Positions 43,345-54,029 of a stretch of DNA of 64,000 nucleotides are shown here, in pieces. How positions within the stretch are numbered: the first letter of the stretch is position 1; every line of letters starts with the position of its first letter. Made by a program: the position numbers and the translations under genes. Below the pieces are notes generated by a model. It was not told the DNA's origin, searched no databases, and saw nothing but the letters and a program-made list of their open reading frames with translations. The DNA lies in the NCBI GenBank assembly GCA_963932145.1, contig OZ010581.1:85273684-85337683 (forward strand). Direction: 5' to 3'. The DNA comes from Acanthosepion lycidas. Taxonomy: Eukaryota > Mollusca > Cephalopoda > Sepiida > Sepiidae.

Positions 43345-44227
43345 TTAAGGTTAACCAATCAGCTGTGAGCTGATTGGCGCACTTCTTTACCTTTTTTGAA
43401 CAACTCTTTATTATTAGTAAAACCTTCAGAATGACCACATGCTGGACAAGTTGTCGCGGCCACCTTTGGAAGCTCCCTAAAACGGAAGAGAACAGGTGCA
43501 CATCGACCTTGACCTTATTGCTCGTGTGGAATCTTCCACGTCAGCCAGTTACACCCCATTGGAAAATAAACTCTTCCTCTATGGTAATTACCACCACATT
43601 ACATAAACATAGTGCATAGACAAGCATTCATTGGTTAATCACCTTCAATCTAGCTTGCTGATTGGTCAGTTTCGACCAATCAAATCACCCCCACGAGACA
43701 GATCTATTTTGGCGCCAACTCAGTCGGAGCCTGTCACGTGGTACAACAAAGTTATAAAAACAAAACACATGTAAACTCTCTCTCTCTCGCGTCTCATTGC
43801 TTGCTGCTAAGATGTAATCTTCAAGAACTCCCGACTTGACTATGCAGTCAGACGTTAAAGAATATTACCAACATTCACGCAAGTACGAACTCTAAAATCT
43901 CTTCTGAACTCTTACCAAATTTACCAATCCACAATTCCAAACATGCTAAAGGAACTTTATTCTTCTAAACTACAGTTTAATAATCAATTTATTCTTTATG
44001 AGCTCAAGTACAAATATTTTCAAGTCTAAGAGACATAACTCTTAGAAAACATTTCAGTTCACATGCATGTATATCAAATACTTAATAAATTCAATTGTTA
44101 CGTTTTGAAACAATACGTCATGATTTGTTTCTAATATTTTTCTTTAATTGTTGTGGACGAATGGTTTTAGAACACCAACACTAAAAATCCTTCTGATCAC
44201 TCAAAATACATTCGCCAGTCCGCAACA
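43345..44227 (+). repeat. LTR family P, best copy, with promoter
   Basis: A CCAAT-rich upstream part includes a perfect palindrome CCAATCAGCT-GTG-AGCTGATTGG (43355-43377) and further CCAAT boxes near 43630 and 43675. TATAAAAA lies at 43753, followed 30-40 bp later by the CTCTCT..TCTCATTGC start that matches 22326. AATAAA is near 44093, and the end is CCGCAACA at 44227. The internal region of the element is not found. Confidence 0.55.
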
Positions 44228-44472
44228 ATCGTGTTCCCTACACGCTGTGTAATTTAGTTTCATTTCGTTTAAGAAGTGGGCTAATTACTTTTTAGTTCCG
44301 TTTGTGTTACGAAACTAGTCGTAATACACCTCTTAGCATTTTTAGACCTTTGTTTTTCGTAGCAAATCTCAACTCATTTTTAGAGAGAAGTTTTAGCATT
44401 TTTGCGAGTCCGTGTCTGTTGTTTGTCTTCCTTAACATAACACAGCGACTTCTCGCCGAATTCAAGGTCGGT

Positions 44473-46745
44473 TCAGAGCAACCTGCATCTGATCCGCACG
44501 ATCATAGACGATCAGTCAAGGCATTTGATAGGGTTTCCATCGCTACCTTGCGGCTGTCCTGCAAGCCGCCGGATTCGCACCCGACTTCTGCCGCTGGATT
44601 AGCCTCCTGGTACAGGTGAACGGGAAGCTGTTGGGCGCTTTTGCGCTGTCTAGGTCGGTTCGTCAGGGTTGTCCACTGACGCCCCTACTTTATGCTTTGG
44701 TGTTGGAGCCTCTCCTTCGCCGGCCGTGGGACAGGGTGTGCAGTCCAGCCCTATGTGGATCGTCGTTCCTGGAGGAGCTCGAGCCAGGGTTTCCACGTAC
44801 GCTGATGACGTATCTGCTTTCGTGTCGTTCTGCAGAGACATAGAGGTATGTACACTTGATCGGTACGAAAAGGTGACAGGTGCCAAGATTAACCGCGATA
44901 AGTCGTCCGGCTTGCGGGTAGGTGCCTGGTAGGGGGTCGATCTTCTGGGACACTTCGGTTGGGCGGACGGTCCTGTCCGCATTCTTGGAGTGTTGTTTGG
45001 ACTCGACCTCCAGCTGGAGAAAAATTGGTCTGAAGTACGAGCAAAGGTCGACGCTGCCGGTCAGACTTGGCGTCGACGGAGGTTGTCCTTGAAGGGCATG
45101 ACGGAGGCGTGTGCCACTTACTTTTTCCCGATTGTCCGTACTTTCTCTCTGTAAGGATCATAGGAAGCCGCTCGAGCGCTTGCTATCCTCCATTTTGGAA
45201 GGGGGCGCAAGCATCAGGTCAACAGAGGTGTATGTACACAACGACCGTGTCATGGGGGACTGGGAATGCCGCACTTGGTGAGCCACAAACTCGCATTGAC
45301 AGAATATTCGATTATGGCGGGGATTGTTACGGACGTGTTCATTTTCTTACTATCAGTCCCCTCATCTCGCGGGTTGAGCGCCATCGTAAACCCCGGGATC
45401 AATCGGATTTCATTCGCGAATGTCGTCACGCCTTGACGATCATTCTTCGGTCTAGTGATCTTTCACGACCTAGGAGGGCCTTCTATTGTTATTTTGTGGA
45501 GGTGGGCCGCGAAGGATCCTCTACGTGAGCGACTCGAGTTGTCGTGGGAGTTGTTTTGCTCTTTCTGGTATTGGGCACCAGCGGCGGATTATCTCAGTAA
45601 CCCTGAGTTTTCGCTTACCTGTCGATTGGCTCGGAATCGGCTACCTCTCAATGACATGGCCTTCATATGGGGCTTAGCGGATTTGTCATACTGTGAACGG
45701 TGTGACCTTGGTTTGGAAAAAACGGCTTCGCACGCCTTCTACCATTGGCCCTGTGTCCACCGCTTATGGGACCATGTCGGCGAGCTGACGGCTCGTATCT
45801 CTCCCGAAAAGCTTGTGCTCATGGATCGCGCGACAATGTGTCGCCCCGTATTCTGGGGGTGAAACGAATGGTGTTTCTGACGCTACTGACCAAGGCCCGA
45901 ATGGTGATTTGGACGACGCGAATGGAGGAAGTCTTGCGAGGCAACCGTCCTTCTCGTCAGGATCCGATCCGATTCTTTGTGCATCAGCTCAAGATGAAGA
46001 TTAGAACTGATAGAAAACGCTTGCATTCGACAGTCTTCAGCGAGCTTGGTTCGTTTGAACGGGGCTAGCCTTGATTTTCTCTTTTAGGTCAACCTACGTC
46101 ACATCGGAGTGGTTTCCTGTGCAGCCCTCCCCCTTGGTTAGGTTAGACAAGCCTTTGTGTACCTAGTTAATGTGAGTAAGTGTTGTTTCTGGCCTGTTCC
46201 CGGTTGCATCTTTGGTTATGATCCAAGTCGAGATTCCCAACCTCCCCAGTTTGTTTTAGCCCCTTTTTATCTCGACTGGGTCAGCTTTTTCTTTCCCATG
46301 TTTGTATATATTTTCTCCTTTTCCCACTTCCATAGTGAGAGATCTTCTTGATTTTGCACAATGGGCTGAATACAGAGGCCTCTCTTTTTTGCGGTTTGGA
46401 CGGGTCCTACTAACATCAGTTATGTTTAGTTCACTTTGTTTAGTTTGTTATTGGGTTCATCTCCCTTCCCTCTCATTTTTCATCTTTAGAATTGCATATA
46501 TAGTTTGTCATTATTAAATTTGTATGGCATGGGGCGCGTTTCGTAGTTTCCCCTTGAGAGGATGTGGTATTATGGTGTATAGAGGATTGATTGGTGATGG
46601 ACGAGTTTTTATGGTTAATGGGCAAATTGTAATGAGTGAATGGGTCGTGAATCGGATTAGCTAGGTATGAGATAGTTAGTGAAGACCAGCCTCAACCCCC
46701 TACCCTTTTTCGGCCTTGTGCCATAATTGCATTTTTATATACACT
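44473..46745 (+). mobile_element. LINE-A copy 2, 5'-truncated
   Basis: Starts inside the ORF2 polymerase, matching LINE-A copy 3 from the CAGAGCAACCTGCATCTGATC block at about 59270. It carries the rest of ORF2 and a full 3' UTR ending CGGCCTTGTGCCATAATTGCATTTTTATATACAC. Upstream is LTR family P. Confidence 0.8.
44520..46068 (+). pseudogene. LINE-A ORF2 C-terminal two thirds
   Basis: VKAFDRV, LSRSVRQGCPLTPLLYALVLEPLL, STYADDVSAFVS (YADD box near 44.8 kb), RYEKVTGAKINRDKSSGLRVGAW, then NPEFSLTCRLARNRLPLND and the C-terminal knuckle CERCDLGLEKTASHAFYHW, in which the last Cys is Trp. The frame shifts at least five times. Reverse transcriptase with an L1-type tail; inactive copy. Confidence 0.78.
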
Positions 46746-46849
46746 AAAAAAAACGGTACACAGACGCCTTTGTTGTCAGGACGCTGACCCGCGCTGCGTA
46801 TTAAGTTACGTTTCCATTTTTTTTTTTTTTTGTCTGACAACTGGACGCG

Positions 46850-47700
46850 AGTTGAATCTACTGCTCTTTCTCTCTTTACTTCGCCTTCTTACTTCTGGCT
46901 CTTTGCCAATGTTCGACTCTCGGCATTCCGTCCCTACTGGCGGCCTGGTCGTCCATAAATTTCCCGTACACTACGGTTATGATTACAACGGGAGGTTTCG
47001 ATATCGGACTCGACTAGCAGACACGCAACACCAGCACTGGACATTCGATATGCCCAACAACATCGCAACGCCAGCTTCCCGACACTGACCAGATACCGTT
47101 GCCGATACTGAGCACTGCATCGCCATGCCAGCTCCCCGTTCCAGCCCGACACATCCAGTCCGAAACCAGACCAGCTAACCAGCAGCGACCACCTGCAACG
47201 ACCAGCAGCGATCACCTGCGACGACCTGCAGCGATCATCTGCAACGACCAACCTTTCCCGTATACTATCGGTTGTAATTACTACGGGAGGTTTCGACACC
47301 GACTTTGACCAGCAATGCTTGAACTGCAACGTCCAACCGTCAACACGACCGGAACGTCTGCAATCTCTTTCCAACCGTCAACACGACCGGAACGTCTGTA
47401 CCTCGACTCCAACCCTCGAAACGACCAGTCCGACCACCATTACTTTGATTACCAGACCAATATACCCCACGGCTTCTCCTTAGCATTAATCATACATATC
47501 TTCGTTCTGTTGTCCATTTTGTTTCACCTTGTCAGATTTCACGTCTTTAATTCAAAAAAGGTTAGCGGGTCTCTTGTGACCTCATCATCATCTTCGATAC
47601 GAGGGCGTTCGGGCCGTGGTTTCATATCGCGCCCCCTCCAGCGGGGTCCGCTACAAAGTCATCTCTACAACATTATCACCACAGTCCGTAGATGACGAGA
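46850..47700. repeat. GC-richer block with internal duplications
   Basis: A ~65-bp unit occurs at about 46960 and 47250 (TTTCCCGTA.ACTA..GGTT, then ACGGGAGGTTTCGA). A 28-bp unit, CCAACCGTCAACACGACCGG.., occurs at 47333 and 47371. CGACCAGCAGCGATCACCTGCGACGACC-like repeats lie between them. Base composition differs from the AT-rich surroundings. I do not recognise the element; open frames here look like repeat by-products. Confidence 0.5.
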
Positions 47701-48755
47701 ACATCAACTCACTCTCAGCAAATAAGACACCATTGTTTGCAAGAACCCATTTGTAATGTTGATTAATATAATTTGTACAAATCACGTCGCGTGGAAACGT
47801 TATATGGGGCCCACTCCAATTCCTCATAATATCAAGGGCAAGCGTGAGCATACGGAAAATTCGTCCCGAATCTAAAAATAATTCAGTCAAAACTTAAAAG
47901 ATATTTTTCATGACAGTTGGTGCTTGCATAATTAAAAAGAAAAAAAAACAGAAAAAAAAACGCGTTATTTTCTTTCAGGGGGTGCAGAAACAATTTACTC
48001 TTAAGGAGATTTAATAATATTTTAAAAAACTTTTGAGTGCAATTTTGAAATTCATTCTGTTACTGTTGGTAAGAAGAGTGTTTTTTTATGAAATAAGGAC
48101 TAAGACGATAAAGACATGTTCAAAGAATGGAAAGATATAAAGTTTAATGCCATTTTCGAATATGTACCTATTTTAAAAATTTTAATTTTTCTTTTCATTT
48201 TGGTAAATGTTATTAAAAAATATAGGTTATTTCTCTTTGCTAAATACATTCTACTGATAAGAAGAAGAGTCTATTATAAACTGATGATAATAGGTATGAC
48301 CCAAAATTAGGTACGGAATAGGATTCGAGCGCCAACTGAAGATGCCAAGAAGAACACAAAGCATTTCTGCCAATTCCCAGAACAGACAATGCTGGCCACG
48401 TGCTAACCTGAATGATACTCGGACAAAGCAGCTAATAGAAGCGTAATATCAACACCATTCAGATAAGTGTCTCATCTATTTCAAACAGACATTTTGATTT
48501 CGTCCCGGTGCCTAACGGCTAAAAGAATAAGCTTTTAGCAATCCTCTATTCACTTTCTCATTATATAATGTGTTCTTGTATAAAGTATGTTTTTACAATG
48601 TTCAATTGTCTCACTTTGTTTATCAAGCCGCGACTCAATTTGGGGGGAGGCCGTTAAATTTCCCACATTTTTCCAAAAACGTATTTGCAAAGTAAGCAAT
48701 TTTGCCTAACATATACGCAATTTCGCTAAACAAAAAAAGCATTTGATATATATAT
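47701..48755. other. no gene recognised
   Basis: AT-rich. A 79-codon minus frame (47651-47890) and a 64-codon plus frame (48116-48310) are open, but neither resembles a known family. Confidence 0.45.
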
Positions 48756-49077
48756 TGTCAGAGTTAATTTTCAAAACTGTTACTAGAGGACGCTCTCCAT
48801 TTCTATAAATGCTTAGCGATATCTCTTAACGACCTCTTTTTCTTCTCACTTTTCAGCTGAGACTACAACAATGCAAATCTCGTGGAGATTTGCATTTTTC
48901 CCTTTCGGGAAAACGCCATGAACAATACATACACACTGTAATGAAAACAGGACAAGAGATTCTGTCTAGTAATCTTTTATTCAATTAAGAATCTTACTAC
49001 TCGTCTACTTGACAAGCGGAAATGTACAACTTTTATAGCTTGGATTATCAAAGAGAAGATAATCCATATTCACAACA
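48756..49077 (-). repeat. 3' LTR of element F
   Basis: 322 bp, TGTTGTGAATATGG..AACTCTGACA on the minus strand. TATAAAA is at 49037-49031. The R region predicted from it starts at 49005 (GACGAGTAG, 32 nt below the TATA start) and ends at 48937; it contains AATAAA. The U5 part has two tight hairpins (48870-48915). Confidence 0.85.
48870..48915 (-). promoter_or_regulatory. U5 double hairpin with paired octamer motifs
   Basis: On the sense strand TTTTCCC-GAAA-GGGAAAA is followed by AATGCAAATCTC-CAC-GAGATTTGCATT. The second stem contains ATGCAAAT and its complement, the POU/Oct octamer. RNA structure and protein binding are both possible; neither is shown. Confidence 0.6.
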
Positions 49078-49096
49078 TTCTCCCCCACCAAATTTC

Positions 49097-51753
49097 TCAC
49101 TGATAGGGAAGAAAGTCCCTTAAATGTCCAGGCTCCCTATGAGCTCGCAGTGGCCGCCTCGGCAGTCCATGATTCGTGGTCGGAGTACTCGAACAGGGAG
49201 GCTCTTCAGTGCGAGCCTGTCTGTGGGCTCTAAAATACCTTGCTCCGAAATGTTTTTTTCTCAGAGGAGCAGGCCGTTCTGCGTCAGAGTCAGTCTCTGG
49301 ATGAACACGTTTTTTCGGTGCTAGTCCTTCATCTGTCAGGGATTCAGGTGTTGGACCATCCGAAGTGTCTGACGGAGCCTCAACGGAGACAGTGTCATTA
49401 GACGACGTGTCAGGAGCAATTTCAGTGCCATGATCTTCCGGAAGTGCTTCAGTGTCAGGGGTAGTTGGTCTGTCCTCAGGGGCTATCCACGGTCCTGGTA
49501 CGTCTCCGGTCGGTGCTAGGTCCCTGAGAGACACACTAGACTCTCTACCATCGGCATGTCGTACTAGAGCGTACTGGGGGTTCGCCTCTATAAGCTCTAT
49601 CTCGTCCACCAAGGGATCGTTCTTGGTGTAACGTGCATGTCGTCTCAGAAACACAGTACCGGGTCGAGAGAGCCAAGATGGAACTCCCGCCGAACTCCGT
49701 CGCTGAAAAGATAGAAACCTTTCGTGTGGGGTAGCATTCGTGGCGGTACACAATAGGGATCGAATGTCGTATAATGTGACAGGAAGGAGATCTTCCCAAT
49801 TATCAATCGAACACCCGTTATTTGAGGCAGCCAATTGAACGGTCTTCCAAATAATGCCGTTATATCTTTCGCATTGGCCGTTACCTTTAGGGTTGTAGGG
49901 AGTTGTCCGGCTTATAGCTACTCTTCGTTCCTGTAGAAATTGTCGAAGCTGCTCTGACATGAAAGAAGACCCTCGGTCCGAATGTATATAGGCAGGGGCT
50001 CGAAAGATGGCGAATAGTAAGCAGAGGCATTGTATAATTGCAGCAGCCGATATGTCTGAGCAAGGGAAACCGTGAATATTCGTCGACAACCGTTAATATA
50101 TATCGGTTCCTTGTTTTGCTTGGTAGCGGTCCTTTAAAATCAAGATTGAGTCTTTGAAATGGTTGTGTTGCTTTTATTAAAACGCCAGTTTTGGGTTTAT
50201 AAAACCGAGGCTTTATTTCAGCACACGTTCGACAGGAATTTGTACTTCTTTTTACCTCCTCCACTGAGAAAGGCAAGTTTCTACACATCACAGCATGAAC
50301 CATTCGAGTAATGCCCGGGTGACAGAGATTGTTATGTAGCGTTCGGAGTTCGTCCCCGCTTGATGCCGTACAGCATACACTTGACAGTGTATCAGCTGTT
50401 AAGTTCTCCTGGCCAGGTCGGTAGCTGACGTCAAAGGAGAAACAAGATAGTTCAATTCTCCACCTCGCTATTTTTTCATTCTTTATTTTACTTGTAGTCT
50501 TAGAATTGAACATAAAAGCAACTGATTTCTGGTCAGTAATAAGTTTAAAGTGGCGTCCGATCAGGTAGTGTCGCCATTTTCTTAATGCCTTGACTATGGC
50601 GTAGGCTTCCTTTTCAATTGCGGGGTGTCGTCGTTCAGCCTGTGAGAGGGTCCTTGAAAAAAAGGCTACAGGACGATCAGCTTGTCTCAAAGAAGCAGCA
50701 ATAGCACAGTCTGACGCATCCGTTTCAACAACCAGAGGAATATTTTGGTCTATTGTTGTAATTGCAGATTTCGCAATATCCTTTTTCAGTCCCTCGAATG
50801 CCTCAACGGCTTGACGGGACAGAGGAGACGTCTCTACTTGTGTTAATGGATGTATCTTTTCTGAGAACGAAGCAATCCATTGGGAGTAGTGAGCAAACAT
50901 GCCCATAGCACGTCGAAGGGAAGGCTGGTTGTGAGGGACAGGCATCTGGAGTAAAGGTTTCAATCGATCTGCGTCCGGTGCCATAAAATCTTTGCTTATG
51001 GTATACCCCAGTAGGTTTATTTTGTCCAGTCCAAACGAGCATTTGTCGTCGTTTAGGGTAAGGTTGTATTTGTCGACGGCGGACATGAACCGTCTGAGAT
51101 TTTCGTCGTGTTCCTTTCTATTATGGCCACATACTGTGCCTTCCAGTTTCTCATCCGTTATGATTTGGTCGACTATCCTTTGGAAGCTGGCTACCCCATT
51201 CGTAACGCCAAAAGGAATCCTGCGAAATTGATATAGTCGACCGTTCGCCTCGAAAGCAGTGTATAGCTTGTCTCTAGGTCTAATGGCGATCTGATGGTAC
51301 GCGCTTTTCAAGTCTAGAGTGCTAAACATACGATATTTGGCTATTTCGCCTATCATTTAATCCATCCTGGGTAGTGGGAAGGCGTCCAAAAAGAGTAAAT
51401 CTATTTATGATTTGGGAGTAATCTATAACCATTCTCTTTTTATGGTTTTTAGAAGTGGTTATAACTACCTGAGCCCTCCAGGGTGATTTGCTAGGCACAA
51501 TTATACCCTCCTCGAGTAGTCTTTTTATCTCAGAGTCAATTAATTTTTTATTATTATAAGAAAAACGTCTGCTTCTCACTGCTATGGGTTTGCAGTTTTC
51601 AGTTAGGTTTTCGAAAAGTGACGGGTACTGGATTTTTGCTGTTTTTTTGTGGACAAAATACAATTTGTTGGTTTTTATCAAGTTTTCTTTGATAAAATTT
51701 TCTGAGATCCCGGTATCGAGCAGAGCATTTGTAGACCTCCTGTTAATTTTCAC
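49097..51753 (-). pseudogene. element F pol: protease, polymerase, RNase H, integrase
   Basis: Protease has ALLDTGISENFI near 51.71 kb. The polymerase has MVIDYSQ, FSTLDLKSAYHQI and YQFRRIPFGVTN. Right after EKLEG, TVCGHNR follows directly, so the seven or so residues that hold the YLDD box in related elements are gone. RNase H has VVETDASDCAIAA, EKEAYAIVKALRKW and TDQKSV. Integrase has LCHPG..H, CRTCAEIKPRF, DFKGPLP and VVDEYSRFP, then after a shift HSDRGSSF and PKGNGQCERYNG (D,D35E set). The chromo-less C-terminus is Pro/Ser-rich and ends ~49097. Frameshifts near 51.35 and 50.08 kb. Confidence 0.87.
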
Positions 51754-51839
51754 TTTTACAATAGTTTTTGAAAGGCATGTCGGGGGAGGCGGCTAAAGTT
51801 GCAGATGTATTTTGACGATTGGCTTTGTATAGAGTTTTA

Positions 51840-52420
51840 GAAGACTTGCATACCTTTGAAAAATGACCAAGTTTTCCACATTTATGACAACAAGCATCTC
51901 TGGCAGGGCATGAAACTCGTAGGTGTTTAGATAAGCCGCAAAAATAGCAGGTGTCTCTTTTTAAAGCGGCAGTGACCGATTGTTCTTGAAGCTTCGTCGG
52001 ACTATCATCATGAGGGGGGTAGTAGGAACAGGTGAGTTTAACGCGGCGCCCACGGTGTCTGGCTGTAAATAAGAACTAGACTGCTGTATAGCACTTCCGA
52101 AGATATAGGCTCTTAAGGAAATGGTCCAATGTTTCGCCTAATTCTTGTCGGCGAGTCGCAAGTAGGTGTCTAGAAAATATCTCATTTTTGGGTTTTATGT
52201 ATGTAGCGTTCAGTACATCGATTGCTTCTTCGTAGGTAACGCAATCCGAGATAATTTCGTTGACTGTGTGAGACAGGTAGTTGGTTAGGAGCGCACGCTT
52301 ATTGATGGGACGTCCCGGTCTTTCTGAATGTAGAACCTCGATGAAATTTGTAAATGTCCCCCGCCAATGTTTCCAGCTGAATCGCTTTCTGGATCTGTGG
52401 TAAATCGCTCCGGTCGCATA
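51840..52420 (-). pseudogene. element F gag with two CCHC knuckles
   Basis: The likely start is ATGCGACCGGAGCG at 52420 (MRPERFTTDPESDSAGK). It continues in another frame with FTNFIEVL, LTNYLSHTVNEIISDC, EIFSRHLLATRRQELGETLD and ends with the knuckles CYFCGLSKHLRVSC and CHKCGKLGHFSKVC (about 51.94-51.87 kb). Both knuckles are intact; frameshifts near 52.37 and 52.08 kb and a stop break the protein. Particle formation and RNA binding would be its roles. Confidence 0.78.
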
Positions 52421-52447
52421 AATTGTTCTATTCTTAATTGAATAAAT

Positions 52448-52516
52448 TGTAATGAAAACAGGACAAGAGATTCTGTCTAGTAATCTTTTATTCAATTAAG
52501 AATCTTACTACTCGTC
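52448..52516 (-). repeat. R region of element F, 5' copy
   Basis: These 69 bp are identical to 48937-49005 in the 3' LTR. Flanking sequences differ on both sides. The R arm ATTCTTAATTGAATAAA is matched by an exact 17-bp inverted copy at 52430-52446, so the 5' end can fold back on itself. Confidence 0.9.
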
Positions 52517-52731
52517 GGTATTTATCAATCCACCCACAAGGATCGAATGTGTCACAAGGCCGTTTTAATGTGGGTATCCCCGAGCCCGTAGGCTCGGCCA
52601 AAAATATGGCCTTTCTGAACCCGCCTAGACGGGTTAAGGCCCTGTCAACCTCCCCGGACGAAACCTTGCCCTTCGGCAAAGCCTCGTCCGGGTTCCTCTC
52701 TGCTAATGCAGAGAGTTCGACAGACGCCGAC
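52517..52731 (-). mobile_element. SINE-like structured unit with LINE-type tail
   Basis: A 215-bp unit flanked by the 17-mer GAATCTTACTACTCGTC. Its tail on the minus strand, CGGCCTTGTGACACATTCG..GATAAATACC, parallels the LINE-B end TGGCCTTGTGCCACATTTG..AATAAATATT. The body folds into perfect stems: CCGAGCC-TACG-GGCTCGG; AACCCG/CGGGTT; a three-way junction closed by CTGTC/GACAG that holds a 9-bp plus 5-bp hairpin (52653-52692) and an 8-bp hairpin (52696-52715). It could be a SINE, a retrocopied small RNA, or the 3' end of another LINE. I do not recognise the RNA. Confidence 0.6.
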
Positions 52732-52748
52732 GAATCTTACTACTCGTC
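52732..52748. repeat. 17-mer GAATCTTACTACTCGTC, inner copy
   Basis: The same 17 bases occur at 48989-49005, 52500-52516, 52732-52748 and 57003-57019. The first two are the R start of element F. The other two mark LINE-B ends and one side of the structured unit. Confidence 0.95.
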
Positions 52749-53225
52749 AATATTTATTATTGTAAAAAATACAAATGTGGCACAAGGCCAAAAAGGGGGT
52801 TGGGAGAAATGACGGTCATCACTTGTCTTAATATAAAACTTAGCTAGCCACAACCACTGACCCTATCATACAAAACAATATTCCTTTCACTAAAACAACA
52901 CATTTATCCATACCTTTCTTACTACATCCACCAAAATACCTCTTTGACTCAATGCAAATCCTAAATACTCCCCTTATGTACAAATATTGTCTGTGGGGGG
53001 AGGGGCATAAAAACAACAATTTTTAAAAAGATCCCCAATGAGTATATACAATATGACAAAAATATCTACAAGAAACCAAACAAAAATTAGTGTTAGTAAT
53101 AAACCCCCCCACAAATTTTATACACAACAACAAATACGAAAAATACACCCGCGAAACGAAAGGCGCCCCGCATCCACCAGAGAACTGACATCACTGACCA
53201 ACGAGGGAGGGGATGGGGAGTTAAA

Positions 53226-54027
53226 CTAAAGGAAAAAATGAGGACAGAAATAAAAGGGACCAATGAGCAAACACACTATACTATCTAGATTGAGCCGACG
53301 ACTAAAATCGGCAGCAAACGTTCTAATTTTGGATTTTAATTTATCCCACCAGGCATTTCCCACAACCGCCCCCGTCAATTCCCTCTGAATCATTAGTAGC
53401 AGCTGGTCCCGGAAACCCTGCTCACCAAATAATGAACAGTTAAATTTCCAGTAACCAGCCATTCTAACCTTAGGCTTATCTAAGTTTACACGGACCCGGA
53501 CAAGCCTATGATCCGTATAAACTATACAGTAGAAGCTTGGACAGCCTAAGAGCCCTACGTCGACTATCCTAACTAGGACTCGGTCGAGGTAGCTCGCAAG
53601 CGTCCCAGGAGCCGAGTTGCCACTATTAGTCCAAGTCTACCTCCCGAGGGTGTTCATTCCGGAACTTATCGACAAGATCAAACTCATCGATAAAGTCCCG
53701 AAATGGTTTCACGTCCGGGTTGTTAGTACCCTGTTTTTGCCCTATACGATCTATATCGGGGTGAAGGACGGCATTCCAATCCCCTGCTAAAACTACCCGA
53801 CGAGATGTCGTCAAGTACGGCGCGATCTGCCGAAACAAAGCAGGCCGCTCGGCATGGTTATTGGGCGCATAAACCCCAATGAACCTTATCCTTTATGGTA
53901 ACATCCAGCACGCAAAGTCTGCCCGTCGGATCCGCGAAAACAAGGGTACATGCAGCCTTCAAAGTCCTGCTGACTAGCCAAGAGACACCCCTCGAACGCC
54001 CATCAAAACATGCTGAATAAAGGGCGA
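53226..54027 (-). pseudogene. LINE-B copy 3 ORF2 endonuclease only
   Basis: Two deletions shape it. ORF1 end sequence (GEAVGILTPSMF) is fused to mid-endonuclease (ALYSACFDGRSRGVSWLVS). The domain then runs through RVVLAGDWNAVLHPDIDRIG (GDWN catalytic motif intact) to KIRTFAADFSRRLNLDS, where it meets the 3' UTR. No polymerase remains. Confidence 0.75.
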
Positions 54028-54029
54028 AC

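Larger units (their letters stand above)
48756..52516 (-). mobile_element. Ty3/Gypsy retrotransposon F
   Basis: On the minus strand: a 5' copy of R only (52516-52448), leader, gag (52420-about 51840) with two knuckles, protease, polymerase, RNase H, integrase, purine tract GGTGGGGGAGAA, 3' LTR (49077-48756). A distinct family from elements A-E, with classic Gypsy motifs. The 5' end lacks both U3 and U5. Confidence 0.88.

Noticed and set aside
46934..47374. 146-codon minus frame, rich in Arg, Cys and Trp
   Set aside because: It follows the internal duplications and reads as a by-product of GC-rich repeats.
48116..48310. 64-codon plus frame with a hydrophobic stretch
   Set aside because: AT-rich chance frame, no similarity or neighbours to support it.
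49124..49324. Plus-strand frames opposite element F pol
   Set aside because: Shadows of the real minus-strand pol frame.
52517..52731. HDV-like or hammerhead ribozyme, or tRNA-derived SINE head
   Set aside because: The order of stems does not fit the HDV nested pseudoknot and no catalytic C is in place; no CUGANGA/GAAA pair for hammerhead; the only A-box-like stretch (TAGCAGAGAGGA) lies in a hairpin with mismatches and there is no B box.
52549..52812. Open frame on the plus strand across the structured unit, and a minus frame at 52488-52679 read as gag
   Set aside because: The true gag start is at 52420, after R. The hairpins explain the GC-rich open frames, and neither frame has a family match.
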